From assembly GCF_004765805.1 (NCBI RefSeq), contig NZ_ML219773.1, positions 372,001 to 436,000 on the forward strand: DNA of 64,000 nt, read 5' to 3'. The DNA comes from Halorussus halobius. Lineage in GTDB: Archaea; Halobacteriota; Halobacteria; Halobacteriales; Haladaptataceae. The position numbers and the translations under genes were made by a program. This document shows positions 8,349-17,061 of this stretch, one piece after another. Numbering within the stretch: the stretch's first letter is position 1; each line of letters opens with the position of its first letter. Below the pieces are notes generated by a model. The model saw only the letters and a list, made by a program, of their open reading frames with translations. It was not told where the DNA came from and did no database searches.

Positions 8349-10073
8349 TCACTGGGCGCGTCCGTCGCCCTCGCGGTACAGTTGACTGATGTCCCACTCG
8401 AACGCCAGCGGCGGCCGGTACTGGAACCCGCCCACGTTCTCGTTCAGCCCGATTCGGTAGGGCGGATTGGCGACGAACAGCGAGGGGTAGGCGTCGACGA
8501 TGAGCTGCTGGGCCTCCTCGTACAGCTCCATCCGGGCGTCGAAGTCGGTTTCGGCCCGGGTCTGTTCGAGGACCTCGGTGAGTTCGTCGTCGGAGTACCA
8601 CGAGATGGACCAGTAGGTCCCGAACGCGTCGGGGTGGTACATGTAGTAGGTGTAGTTGTCCGGGCTCGGGATGACCGGCGAGAGGTAGACGTTCGACATG
8701 TGGGGCGCGCTCTCCTCGCTCGACGCCCGGTCGGTCAGGGTCGACCACTGGATGGGGTTTATCTCCAGTTCGATGCCCAGTTCCTGGAGGCCGCTCTGGT
8801 TGAGCAGGCCGAACTGGCGCTGGGCCTCGGTGCCCGCGAGCACGGCGTGTTCGAGGCCGATTTCGTTTATCTCCTCGACGGTGTAGTCGGACTGGTCGAG
8901 GAACTCCTGGGCGCGGTCGAGGTCGCGCGAGAACTCCTCGACGTCGCCGTTGTGGCCGAACAGGTTCTTCGGCACGGGACCGGCGGCCTTGCTCCCGCCG
9001 CCGACGATGTCCTCGACCGCGCTCTGGTAGTCGAACGCGTAGGTGATGGCCTTCCGGACGTTGACGTCGTCCAGCGGCGGCTTCCGGGTGTTCATCGGGA
9101 TGTGGAACAGCTGAATCTGGGCGGTGGTGGGCACCTCGACGTTCGAGTAGCCCGCCATCTCCTCGTAGGCGTTGGTCCCCATGTACTGGTCGGTCATGTC
9201 GGCGTCGCCGACCCGCATCATGTTCTTGACGGTGGACACCTCGCCGACGACCTCGGCCCGGACCCTGTCGAACCGGTTGTCGGGCCAGCCGTTCCAGTAG
9301 TCGTCGAACGCCGCCATCTCCAGTGTGTTGCCGGCGTCCCAGTTCGCCAGCGTGTAGCCGCCGGTGCCCGCGACGTTCTCGGAGAGGTACGCCTGTCCGT
9401 AGTCGCCCCGCTCGCCGAACTCGCCGTCGACCTCGTTGTCCTTGACGGTCCGGCTGTCGACGACGAAAAACTGGGTGAAGCTGGCGAGCAGCGGACCGTA
9501 CGACGAGCCGAGCGAGAACTCGACCGTGTACTCGTCGCGGGCCGTGACGTCCTCGCCGGGTTCGAGCCGGTCGGCCCAGTTCGACGCCGGCCCCTCGCCG
9601 ATGGAGAGGATGCGGTTCATCGAGTACACCACGTCCTCGGCGGTGAGCGTGCCGCCGTTCTGGTGGGGGACGTCCTCGCGGAGCGAGAACACCCACGTCT
9701 GCCCGTCGTCCTCGGTGGTCCAGTCGGTGACGAGGTGACCGACGGGTTCGAACGTCTCCGGGTCGGTCGTCACGAACGGGTCGTAGAAGTTCTGCGCGGC
9801 GAACCCCTCGGTGTAGTCGGTCTGCTTGGCCGGGTCGATGGTGCCGAATACCTGCGTGACCGCGAAGACGAACTCGTTGTCCCCGCCGCCCGTCCCGCCG
9901 GTGTCGGTGTCGGTCTCGGTCCCGCCCTCGTTCGTCCCCTCGCCGGTCGTCGTCTCGGACTGGTCGGCCGAGTCGTCGTCGGACGACCCCGCACACCCCG
10001 CGAGCGTCGCGACGACGCCGCCGGTCCCGACTGACTTGAGAAACCGTCGCCGACTCTGCTCTGTGCCTTCCAT
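8349..10073 (-). CDS. ABC transporter substrate-binding lipoprotein, peptide/nickel type (SBP1)
   Basis: This 574-aa family 5 solute-binding protein has a twin-arginine motif (SRRRFLKSVG) and a lipobox (LAGC, Cys27), then a Ser/Asp/Thr/Gly-rich tether to about residue 65. It is thus a Tat-exported, lipid-anchored haloarchaeal binding protein. The family core follows (DDVNVRKAI...FDYQSAV). It is a close paralogue of SBP2 at 21220-22929, sharing long near-identical blocks such as DQSDYTVEEINEIGLEH. No permease or ATPase genes adjoin it, so it probably shares the DppBCDF-like transporter upstream. ATG 10073 is the only start that precedes the Tat motif directly. Confidence 0.92.
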   Translation of the reverse strand: MEGTEQSRRRFLKSVGTGGVVATLAGCAGSSDDDSADQSETTTGEGTNEGGTETDTDTGGTGGGDNEFVFAVTQVFGTIDPAKQTDYTEGFAAQNFYDPFVTTDPETFEPVGHLVTDWTTEDDGQTWVFSLREDVPHQNGGTLTAEDVVYSMNRILSIGEGPASNWADRLEPGEDVTARDEYTVEFSLGSSYGPLLASFTQFFVVDSRTVKDNEVDGEFGERGDYGQAYLSENVAGTGGYTLANWDAGNTLEMAAFDDYWNGWPDNRFDRVRAEVVGEVSTVKNMMRVGDADMTDQYMGTNAYEEMAGYSNVEVPTTAQIQLFHIPMNTRKPPLDDVNVRKAITYAFDYQSAVEDIVGGGSKAAGPVPKNLFGHNGDVEEFSRDLDRAQEFLDQSDYTVEEINEIGLEHAVLAGTEAQRQFGLLNQSGLQELGIELEINPIQWSTLTDRASSEESAPHMSNVYLSPVIPSPDNYTYYMYHPDAFGTYWSISWYSDDELTEVLEQTRAETDFDARMELYEEAQQLIVDAYPSLFVANPPYRIGLNENVGGFQYRPPLAFEWDISQLYREGDGRAQ

Positions 10074-10102
10074 TGATACACATACCCATACCGAACGCGC
10101 CG

Positions 10103-10110
10103 ACTTAAGT
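10103..10110 (-). promoter_or_regulatory. TATA box of SBP1 gene
   Basis: ACTTAAGT lies about 30-37 nt before the SBP1 ATG at 10073 and would give a very short or absent leader. It indicates that SBP1 and the downstream amidase can be transcribed separately from the upstream operon. Confidence 0.5.
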
Positions 10111-10177
10111 ATTCGGGATGGCGTATACATTTCGTAGCGTATTTATTCATATATTGTCCGAATTACTGCGATATACT

Positions 10178-10210
10178 CTCCAAAATGTTCGGGTATTGGC
10201 TCCAAAATGT
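10178..10210. promoter_or_regulatory. 22-nt spaced direct repeat, possible operator
   Basis: CTCCAAAATGT occurs twice, at 10178-10188 and 10200-10210, about two helical turns apart. It is in the 200-nt gap between the AstE-like gene and SBP1, upstream of the SBP1 TATA box. This is the arrangement of a regulator binding site on one DNA face. The Lrp at 6157-6696 is a candidate binder, by inference only. Confidence 0.4.
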
Positions 10211-10273
10211 GTGAGTCTTCGGTGGCCGCGTTCGCGACGCGTCGGTTACGTCTCGGCCTCGTCGGCGCGGCGG

Positions 10274-11341
10274 TTACGCCTCGTCCTCGTGGGTGAACGC
10301 GTAGACGACCTTCCCGCCCGACTCGATGGTCTGCATGGCTCCGGACGTGGCGAACTGCTGGGCCCCGGCGTACGCCCAGAGGTAGCCGTCTTCGGGCATC
10401 TCGACCTGCTCGATTCGCTCGCCGTGGAGGTCGACGACGTCCGCGACCACCTCGCCGGCCTCGACGAACTCGCCGGTCGGCTGCGTGGGGTAGAGCAGGC
10501 CGCCGTGGTCGTTGCGGAGCATACCGTGGGCCCGGTTGACCCCCGTGCCGCCGGTGTACTTGCAGGGGACGAGCGTGACGTCGTCCTGCGGTCCCTCGGA
10601 GGGTTCGCCGTCGAGCAGGTCGAACTCCCGCAACACGTCGAGGGTGCCGTCGACGCCCACCCGCAGGCTGGTCTCGTCGAGATAGCGCCCGTCGATGAAC
10701 TCCACCATGAGTTCGGGGATACCCTCGGCCGCGCCCTTGTTGCTGAGCGTCGGTACCCCGCCCGCGCCCGCCGGGCTCGGCCCCTGGTCGACGCGGTCGT
10801 CCTTCCGGATGGTGGTGACGCCGAACGCCTCGGCCGCGCGTTCGAGGTCGGGCTCGGTCTCCTCGGTCGGCTCGATTATCTGGAAGTACAGCGAGTCGGG
10901 GTGGTCGTTGCAGTGGAAGTTGAGGACGAGGTCGGCCTCGCTCCACGCCTCGGTCCAGATGGCGTTGGCGAGTCGTTCGGTCGTGTTGCCCGCGGGGTTC
11001 TCGACGCTCACGTAGCCCACGTCCCGGTTGTCTATCCACGACCGGTAGGTGGCGTGCATGAACGCCAGCGGGTTGGCGACCGGAATCGCCACGACCGCGC
11101 CCGCGACGGACTCGGGCGAGAGTTCCCGATGCATCAACTCGTGGACCACCTCGGTCCCCTGGAGCTCCTTGCCGTGCTGGGTCGAGAACAGCAGCGCCGT
11201 CGGCCCGTCCTCGACGCCGTTGAGCACGAGGACGGGTATATCGATGCTGTCGCCGGTCGTCAACTCGACGCCGTCGATGTAGCCCGTCGCCAGTTCGCCC
11301 GGTTCTGCCGCCGCGTCGCCGACTTCTATCGTGTCACTCAT
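10274..11341 (-). CDS. succinylglutamate desuccinylase/aspartoacylase family deacylase
   Basis: This 355-aa M14-type zinc deacylase has ligands H56 and E59 (QHGKE) and H143 (LNFHCND), the H-x2-E...H pattern of the AstE/AspA family, which removes acyl groups from N-acyl amino acids. The C-terminal part (about 270-345) is a beta-rich barrel-like module common in this family. It is the last tightly linked gene of the operon, 7 nt after the racemase. In this context it would release an amino acid from an N-acyl intermediate; the actual substrate is unknown. Confidence 0.88.
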   Translation of the reverse strand: MSDTIEVGDAAAEPGELATGYIDGVELTTGDSIDIPVLVLNGVEDGPTALLFSTQHGKELQGTEVVHELMHRELSPESVAGAVVAIPVANPLAFMHATYRSWIDNRDVGYVSVENPAGNTTERLANAIWTEAWSEADLVLNFHCNDHPDSLYFQIIEPTEETEPDLERAAEAFGVTTIRKDDRVDQGPSPAGAGGVPTLSNKGAAEGIPELMVEFIDGRYLDETSLRVGVDGTLDVLREFDLLDGEPSEGPQDDVTLVPCKYTGGTGVNRAHGMLRNDHGGLLYPTQPTGEFVEAGEVVADVVDLHGERIEQVEMPEDGYLWAYAGAQQFATSGAMQTIESGGKVVYAFTHEDEA

Positions 11342-11348
11342 GGTCGAA

Positions 11349-12023
11349 TCACTCCGCTACCGATTCGGTCGGAAGCAGTGCGGTGGTCCCCACCGCGGCC
11401 ATCGCCACCACGGGGTCGACGACCGGGATTTCCAGCGAGTCGCCCAGGTCGGCCAGCACGCCCGAGGTCGTCAGCCCGGTGCAACTGGGCGCGACCACGT
11501 CACAGCCCGCGTCCGCGAGCCGTTCGACCGACGCCCGGATCGCCTTCCGGCCGCCGTCGGTGGTGAGGAAGTTGGTCGTGTCCGCGCCCACCACAGTCTC
11601 GCTGGCCGCCAGTCGGTCGCCCAGCAGGTCGGCGACGTTCGGGGGCGTCCCGCTTTCGAGGCCGAGCGTGCCGACCCGGTCGCCCCGAGCGAGCGCGGCG
11701 GCCGCCACGCTCGCGCCCGCCCCGACGACCGGCACGTCGAGGTCGGCGTCGAGCGAGTCGACGGCCGGGTCGAGCGCGCAGCTCACGCCCAGCACGTCGA
11801 CGTCGGCGGCCATCTCGCGGCCCAGCTCCTCGACGTACGGCACGGCGTCTGCCTCCGACTCGACGTCGGGGATGCCGTCGGGGTGGTCGGGGATGCACCG
11901 GGACGTCGTGTCGACGCCCGGGAAGTGGCGCTCGATTACTCGGCCGTGGTGCGATACGTCCTCGGGGTCGTCGAGCGTCAGCACGCGCAGGACGCCCATC
12001 TCGATGTGGTCTGGATTCGTCAT
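11349..12023 (-). CDS. aspartate/glutamate/hydantoin racemase family protein
   Basis: This 224-aa protein has the two active-site cysteines of the Asp/Glu racemase superfamily: C82 (GVSCALDP) and C181 (APSCTGLT), about 99 residues apart. The family covers Asp, Glu and hydantoin racemases and maleate isomerase-like enzymes, so the substrate is open. Spacing to both neighbours is short (13 nt after the nitroreductase, 7 nt before the deacylase). This supports a role in converting D/L forms of the product of the locus. Confidence 0.88.
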   Translation of the reverse strand: MTNPDHIEMGVLRVLTLDDPEDVSHHGRVIERHFPGVDTTSRCIPDHPDGIPDVESEADAVPYVEELGREMAADVDVLGVSCALDPAVDSLDADLDVPVVGAGASVAAAALARGDRVGTLGLESGTPPNVADLLGDRLAASETVVGADTTNFLTTDGGRKAIRASVERLADAGCDVVAPSCTGLTTSGVLADLGDSLEIPVVDPVVAMAAVGTTALLPTESVAE

Positions 12024-12036
12024 GGTCTGTCTCCCG

Positions 12037-12963
12037 TCAGTCGTCGCCGCACTCGTCGGAGTCCTCGTCCGCCGAGTCGGCGTTCTCTCCGTCGGCCGGC
12101 TCGTCGAGGCCGCGCGCCGCGAAAAAGCCCTGCTGGCGGAGCGCGGCCAGCAGCGTCCCCTCCCGGCGGTTCATGAACCCGTCCGGCCCCCAGTAGCGGA
12201 CGAGCGTCCCGTGCCACTCGCGGGTCGAGTCGCCGTAGACGCTGTCGCCGTACATCGCGTCCATCGCGTCGTGGCACGCCTCCAGCAGGTCCCCGTCGGG
12301 GTCGTCGTAGCCGTCCTCGTGGAGGACCGCGTCCAGGGGCACGCGCGGGGCGTTCTCGCTCGCCTCGCCGTGGCGGGGCACGCCGATGCAGAGCCCGAAT
12401 ATCGGGAGGACGCCCTCCGGGACGCCGACCGTTTCGGCGACGGCTGGCAGGCCGTTCAGAATGTTGCCGATGGGACAGACGCCGTACCCCCGGCTCTCGG
12501 CCGCCGTCATCGTGCCCATCGCCGCCAGCGAGGCGTCGATAGCGCCCTCCAGCAGCCCCATCGCGGGCGTGATCTGGAACTCCCGGTCGCGGTGTTCGAG
12601 CAGCCGGCGAATCCGGCGCAGGTCGATGCAGACCACCAGGAAGTGGCTGGCTTCCTCTATCTGCTCGGTGCCCCGGTCGCAGAGGTCGTGGATTCGCTCG
12701 CGCGTCGCCGGGTCCCGAACCCAGACGAAGCTGTACATCTGGGTCGTCCCGCTGGTCGGGGCCTTCCGGCCCGCGTCGACCATCTCGCGCACCTCGCCGT
12801 CGGGAATCTCGGCGTCCGGGTCGAACTCCCGGACGGTCGCGCGGTGCGCGAGCCACGAGGTCAGGTCCGGGACCGACCCGCCCGATTCGGCGGCGAGCGC
12901 GGGCCGGTCGCGTCGGTCGCCGTCGGGGTCCCCGTCCACGCACTCGCGCTCGGCGTCGCTCAT
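12037..12963 (-). CDS. nitroreductase-family flavoprotein
   Basis: This 308-aa protein has the FMN-binding nitroreductase fold: an ATVREFDPDAEIP N-terminal arginine motif at about 42-54, GRKAPTSGTTQ at about 70-80, and a family-typical MGLLEGAIDASLAAMGTM segment. It is longer than the usual 190-220 aa, with an acidic 40-residue N-terminal extension and an acidic C-terminal tail. The start overlaps the peptidase stop by 4 nt. It may reduce an unsaturated or thio intermediate of the pathway, which is inference from context. Confidence 0.88.
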   Translation of the reverse strand: MSDAERECVDGDPDGDRRDRPALAAESGGSVPDLTSWLAHRATVREFDPDAEIPDGEVREMVDAGRKAPTSGTTQMYSFVWVRDPATRERIHDLCDRGTEQIEEASHFLVVCIDLRRIRRLLEHRDREFQITPAMGLLEGAIDASLAAMGTMTAAESRGYGVCPIGNILNGLPAVAETVGVPEGVLPIFGLCIGVPRHGEASENAPRVPLDAVLHEDGYDDPDGDLLEACHDAMDAMYGDSVYGDSTREWHGTLVRYWGPDGFMNRREGTLLAALRQQGFFAARGLDEPADGENADSADEDSDECGDD

Positions 12964-13907
12964 ACCACCACTTCGCCCCCGCTCACGACGAGTTCGTCGT
13001 CGAGGTACACCTCGGGTTCGAGGACGATGCCGTCGAGGTGCGAGTCGCACTCGATGGTGCCGCCGAACCCGTGGTTGTCGCCGAACGCGACGTGGCAGGT
13101 GCCGTACACCTTCTCGTCTTCGAGGACGGTCCCGATTATCTCGGCCGCCGGGTTGGTGCCGAGGCCGAGTTCCGCGACCCGGCGGGCGCACTCGTCGCCC
13201 GCCGTCGCCTCGCGGAACTCGTCGGCCGACGGCCCCTCGACCGACGCGATGGTGCCCGACTCGATGCGGACCACCAGCGGTTCGTCGAGTTCGCCCACGC
13301 CGACGAGGCCGCCGTCGAACGCGATGGCCCCCTCGGCGGTGTCCTCGACCGGCGCGACGTAGCTCTCGCCCGACGGCAGGTTGCCCGAGTCGCCCGACTC
13401 GGTGACCAGTCCGTCGCTCGGGATGCCGTCCCGGCCCGACAGCGACAGCGTGAGCGTCTCGCCGCCCGACTCGATGCGGGCCTCGTCGGCCGCCGTGAGT
13501 CGCTCGGTCAGCGCGGCGGTGAGTCGCTCGACCTCGGCGTAGTCGGCGGTGATGGCACCCTCGCCGAACATGCGCTCGGTGATGCCCGGCATCGTGGCGA
13601 CCCGCGCGCCCGCCTCGGTCGCGTCCTCGCGCGCCCGGGTGTGGGTCAGCGACGCGCTGGTCGGACAGACCACCACGTCGGCCGCCTGCATCGCCGCCGA
13701 CACGTACTCGGGCGGCTCCATCCCGCTTCGCTCCATGGGTCGGGTCTCGACGACGCCGGCGTCCAGACCGAGGTCGTCGCCCGCCTCGAACAGCGCGCGA
13801 CCGATGGCCCGCTTGTCGGTGTCGGTCACGACCAGCAGGCTCTCGCCGGCTTCCGCGCCCATGTTGTCCTCGAGGACGCGCCGGGCGACCGCCCGCAGGT
13901 CGGCCAC
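12960..13907 (-). CDS. M29-like leucyl aminopeptidase (aminopeptidase T family)
   Basis: This 315-aa protein resembles the aminopeptidase T-like family (ESLLVVTDTDKRAIGRAL near the N-terminus, NHGFGGTIECDSHLDGIVL near the C-terminus with candidate metal ligands). The start is GTG at 13907, one nt after the AroM stop; the longer frame upstream is Arg/Cys-rich antisense translation. It overlaps the nitroreductase start by 4 nt. Proteins of this type travel with AroM and DUF1177 genes in bacteria as far as I recall, pointing to a conserved but uncharacterised module. Confidence 0.8.
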   Translation of the reverse strand: MADLRAVARRVLEDNMGAEAGESLLVVTDTDKRAIGRALFEAGDDLGLDAGVVETRPMERSGMEPPEYVSAAMQAADVVVCPTSASLTHTRAREDATEAGARVATMPGITERMFGEGAITADYAEVERLTAALTERLTAADEARIESGGETLTLSLSGRDGIPSDGLVTESGDSGNLPSGESYVAPVEDTAEGAIAFDGGLVGVGELDEPLVVRIESGTIASVEGPSADEFREATAGDECARRVAELGLGTNPAAEIIGTVLEDEKVYGTCHVAFGDNHGFGGTIECDSHLDGIVLEPEVYLDDELVVSGGEVVV

Positions 13908-13908
13908 G

Positions 13909-14589
13909 CTACAGCACCTCCGTCGCGGTCTTGGCGAGGACCGACCGGCCGAGCAGGACGCCCGCACCGGTCTTCTCCTGCACTCGCGCCTTCATCTCGG
14001 GCGTGTAGCCCATACAGTCCATCACGACGAGGTCGGTGTCGGTGCCGATGGCCTCGGCCGCCGGGGAGACCTCGTCGCCGTCGGTGTACGGCGAGCCGGC
14101 GGCGGCCACGACGTCGAACCCGTCCCACTTGTCGAACGTCTGGTCTAGCTGCTCGGCCTTCGGCATCAACACCCCGATGGTGCCGTCCTCGACGATGCTC
14201 GACGCCCACGCGTGGAGCAGGTCGCTGGGTTCGAGTATCGGTACGCTGGCCTCGAACGACGGGAAGTCGCCGGTGCAGAGGACGCCGATGGTCGAGACCT
14301 CCTCGGCGAGGTCGTGGATGCGAGCCTGCAGCAACTCGACCACCGAGTCGCGGTCGACCGTGACCGACGACCCGTCGCGCATCCGGGTGACGAAGATGGG
14401 TTCGCCCTCGCGGGGACCGACCGCCTCGCGCACCTCGTCGGCGGAGTCGAACTCGTCGAGAGCGCCGGCCTCCACGACCTCGATGTGGTCGGGGAGCTGG
14501 TCGACGATGTCGGGCGTGATGTCGGTCCGGGGCGACTGGCCGATGGTGACGAGTCCGACGGTCGTTCCGCCCCGTTCGGCCGTCGTCAT
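13909..14589 (-). CDS. AroM family protein
   Basis: This 226-aa protein matches the AroM family (N-terminal GLVTIGQSPRTDI, internal VLCTGDFPSF, and MDCMGYTPEMK near the C-terminus). AroM was named from an E. coli gene near aroL; its enzymatic role is not established. The fold is thought to relate to the Asp/Glu racemase superfamily, and two cysteines (VLCTGDF and MDCMGY) occupy positions that could play the same role. It overlaps the DUF1177 stop by 4 nt and lies 1 nt before the peptidase, so all three are co-translated. Confidence 0.85.
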   Translation of the reverse strand: MTTAERGGTTVGLVTIGQSPRTDITPDIVDQLPDHIEVVEAGALDEFDSADEVREAVGPREGEPIFVTRMRDGSSVTVDRDSVVELLQARIHDLAEEVSTIGVLCTGDFPSFEASVPILEPSDLLHAWASSIVEDGTIGVLMPKAEQLDQTFDKWDGFDVVAAAGSPYTDGDEVSPAAEAIGTDTDLVVMDCMGYTPEMKARVQEKTGAGVLLGRSVLAKTATEVL

Positions 14590-15503
14590 GCGTCCTCCCC
14601 GGGCGTCTGGAGTCGGTCCATCGAGCCGTACAGCGACTGGAGCCGGTCGAACTCCTCGTCGTCGTAGAACGCCGCCCGGCCCCGCGTGAAGTCCTTGGCG
14701 GCTTCGAGGACGAACCCGGTCGCCTCGGCGAGTTCCGGGATGTAGTTCGCGCCCGTGCCCGAACCGGGGACGGGGTTGACGCTGGTCGTAGCGACGCCGA
14801 CGACCGGCGCGTCGGTCGCGGTCGCGGGCTGGAGGATGCTGTTGATGTGATGGAGGTCGTTGCCGTACGGCGTAATGTCCTGGGTCGTGAGCGTGAGCGT
14901 GGACGGCGGCTCGCCGGTCACGCGCTCCTGGGCGTCGAGCAGTCCCTCGCTCGGGGGCAGAATCCAGCCCTCCTTGACCGTGGGCGAGAGCGCGAACCCG
15001 CGCTCGCAGTGGACCCGGTTGCCCTTGGTCGCGTCGACCGACAGCACCGCGTCCATCTCCTCGTCGACCTCGTGGTCGTTCATCGTCTCCATGTCGACCG
15101 GGCTCCCCATGAACGGCACCGGGTCGTGGGGCTGGGTCGGCGCGTCCGGGCAGACGTGGGTCGCGATGCGGACTTCGCCCGGCAGCACGTCGTCGCGGTC
15201 GTACATCTCCGCGAGCTGGAACGCGGTGGCGAGCGCGACGATGGCCCCGTCGGCGTCCGAGACCATGCCGATTTCGGCGGGGCGCGCGCCCGCGCCGCCG
15301 AGCCGACCGACCACGCCGAGCGTGTCGGCCTCGGGGTCGTGGCCGGGGACGACGACCTTCACGAAGTCGGTCGTCCCGTCGTCGGTCGAGATGGTGGTCA
15401 CGTCCACGTCGACGCCGGTGCCGTCGAGGGCGTCGCGGACTGCGCTGCCGCTGGCTTGCGGGTGGTCGAGAACGTCGTACGCTCGCTGAATCTTGTCGAA
15501 CAT
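14586..15503 (-). CDS. DUF1177-type protein
   Basis: This 305-aa protein resembles the DUF1177 family (VVGRLGGAGARPAEIGMVSD near the N-terminus; THVCPDAPTQPHDPVPFMGSP at about 118-138; NPVPGSGTGANYIPE near the C-terminus). Its function is unknown. Conserved His, Asp and Cys residues suggest a metal-dependent hydrolase, by inference. It sits 36 nt after the DUF917-type gene and overlaps AroM by 4 nt, part of the conserved AroM-DUF1177 pairing. Confidence 0.82.
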   Translation of the reverse strand: MFDKIQRAYDVLDHPQASGSAVRDALDGTGVDVDVTTISTDDGTTDFVKVVVPGHDPEADTLGVVGRLGGAGARPAEIGMVSDADGAIVALATAFQLAEMYDRDDVLPGEVRIATHVCPDAPTQPHDPVPFMGSPVDMETMNDHEVDEEMDAVLSVDATKGNRVHCERGFALSPTVKEGWILPPSEGLLDAQERVTGEPPSTLTLTTQDITPYGNDLHHINSILQPATATDAPVVGVATTSVNPVPGSGTGANYIPELAEATGFVLEAAKDFTRGRAAFYDDEEFDRLQSLYGSMDRLQTPGEDA

Positions 15504-15539
15504 GTGGTATCTGTGATCGTCGGGGGTACTCGTGTGTCG

Positions 15540-16625
15540 TTACTCCTCGAACGCGAATTCGACGACCGGCTCGCCGACCGCTTCCTCGACCGGCTCGAAC
15601 AGCTCCGGCCGGTCCATCCCGGCTCCGAGGCGGAGCGACGACGCCGGGGCCACCACGACCGCGACCGACTGCCCCTCCGAGAGTTCGGCGGTCGAGACGG
15701 GCTCGCCGGTGTCGGCGTCGAGCGTGGTTATCAGGTCGGGGAAGGTCGCGAGTCGCTCGCCGTCCCGGTCGAGGGTCATGTACTCGTTCCAGAACGTCAG
15801 GTCGTGGCCGTCGACGACGACCGTGCCGACGTCGAAGCCGCCGGTGGTTTCGAGGGCCCGCGACTCGACGGTGCCGGTGACCGCGACCTCGCCGTCGAGA
15901 ACGTCGGCGACGCCGGCGGCGGCCGTCGCGCCGTCGTCGGCGGTCCGGACCGCCCGGCCGACCGCCTCGGCCTGCTCGTAGATGCCGACGGCGGCGTTGT
16001 CCGCGGCGTACTCGGCCGACACCGGGTTGCGCGCGACCGCCACCAGCCCGCCGGCCGCCTCCGCCCCGCTCCGGAGGGTCGAGGCGGCCGACCCGAGCTG
16101 GGCCTCCACGACGAGTTCGTGGCGGCGCTCGGTGCCGGGTTCGCCGCCGACGCCGACCTGCAGGACGGTCTCGTCCTGCGCGAGACCGATGGAACCCATC
16201 GGCCCGGTCGGGTGCGCGCGGCCGTTGCACGCGGCGTCCACCAGCGGGAGGCCGGTGACCGCCGACTGCAGCAGGCCGTTGACCGCCGCGAACCCGCCCA
16301 TCTCGTTGGTCATCAGCGCGCCGACGGTGGTGCCATCGGCCGCGAGTCGGTCGACCGCCAGTTCGACCGCGCGCACGTAGTCGGCGGGGTCGACGTGGCT
16401 CTCGGTCGCGGCGGGCGCGCCCACGCCGCTGACGGTCAACACGACGTCGCTCGGGTCCAGCGCCGAGACCGGAACGATGTCCGGGCTCCCGTACTCGACC
16501 GCGAGCTGTCCGAAGTCGATTCCCTCGTCGAGCGAGCCGCCGCCGCCGCCGCCGAGGACGGCACCGCCGACCGCGACGTGCTTGACCCACTCGTCCGTGA
16601 CGTCGTCGTATCCCTGATTACTCAT
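15540..16625 (-). CDS. DUF917-type protein (S-methyl thiohydantoin desulfurase-like)
   Basis: This 361-aa protein resembles the DUF917 family (a Gly-rich GGAVLGGGGGGS motif at about 20-31, then NEMGGFAAVNGLL and DAACNGRAHPTGPMGSIG). Members of this family have been linked to thiohydantoin desulfuration. The match here is by recalled motifs only, and the reaction may differ. It overlaps the Cys-rich gene stop by 4 nt and lies downstream of the dipeptide-type transporter, so the transported substrate may be a hydantoin-like or cyclic amide compound. Confidence 0.8.
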   Translation of the reverse strand: MSNQGYDDVTDEWVKHVAVGGAVLGGGGGGSLDEGIDFGQLAVEYGSPDIVPVSALDPSDVVLTVSGVGAPAATESHVDPADYVRAVELAVDRLAADGTTVGALMTNEMGGFAAVNGLLQSAVTGLPLVDAACNGRAHPTGPMGSIGLAQDETVLQVGVGGEPGTERRHELVVEAQLGSAASTLRSGAEAAGGLVAVARNPVSAEYAADNAAVGIYEQAEAVGRAVRTADDGATAAAGVADVLDGEVAVTGTVESRALETTGGFDVGTVVVDGHDLTFWNEYMTLDRDGERLATFPDLITTLDADTGEPVSTAELSEGQSVAVVVAPASSLRLGAGMDRPELFEPVEEAVGEPVVEFAFEE

Positions 16626-17059
16626 CGGTTGTCTCCGTGTTCGTCGTCCGCTGGTTCGGACTCCCGTCCGCGCGATTCGTCGGTCGGGTCGGTCCCGACC
16701 GCGCCGTCGCCCGCCAGCGCGAGGAACGCGTTCGGGCGCTCGCGGTCGGCGGTGCGGTACTCGGCCTCGTCCCGGCTTCGGAGCCGCTTCATCGCGGTCT
16801 CGACGAGGTGGTAGGCCTGCTCGCGGCCCATCTCCTCGAACAGCGCCTCGGACTTGGCGACCGCCGTCGCGCACACCTCGTCCTCCTCGCAGGGCGCGGG
16901 ACACGCCGCGCACGCGGGCAACTCGTCCTTGAACGCGGTCGGCTCGGACGCACACTCGACCGCGAGGTCGTCGGTCCACGGTCGGCGCTCGCGCGCCCGC
17001 CGGAGCGCCTCGATTCGGGAGCCGTCGGTCCCGCGCCCGGAGCGGTCGGCGTCGGCCAT
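16622..17059 (-). CDS. Cys-rich small protein of unknown function
   Basis: This 145-aa protein is not recognised. Five cysteines cluster at residues 36, 50, 53, 57 and 63 (ACAACPAPCEEDEVC), a pattern that could hold a zinc ion or an Fe-S cluster. A helical region follows (YHLVETAMKRLRSRDEAEY), then a disordered acidic tail. The ATG lies 2 nt after the ATPase stop; an alternative GTG at 17065 would overlap that stop by 4 nt. It overlaps the DUF917-type start by 4 nt. It is thus an integral operon member, perhaps a redox or metal accessory to the pathway enzymes. Confidence 0.75.
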   Translation of the reverse strand: MADADRSGRGTDGSRIEALRRARERRPWTDDLAVECASEPTAFKDELPACAACPAPCEEDEVCATAVAKSEALFEEMGREQAYHLVETAMKRLRSRDEAEYRTADRERPNAFLALAGDGAVGTDPTDESRGRESEPADDEHGDNR

Positions 17060-17061
17060 CG

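Noticed and set aside
6837..10034. 1065-aa plus-strand open frame opposite the amidase and SBP1
   Set aside because: It is a GC-rich shadow of two well-supported minus-strand genes and shows no domain or acidic halophile composition.
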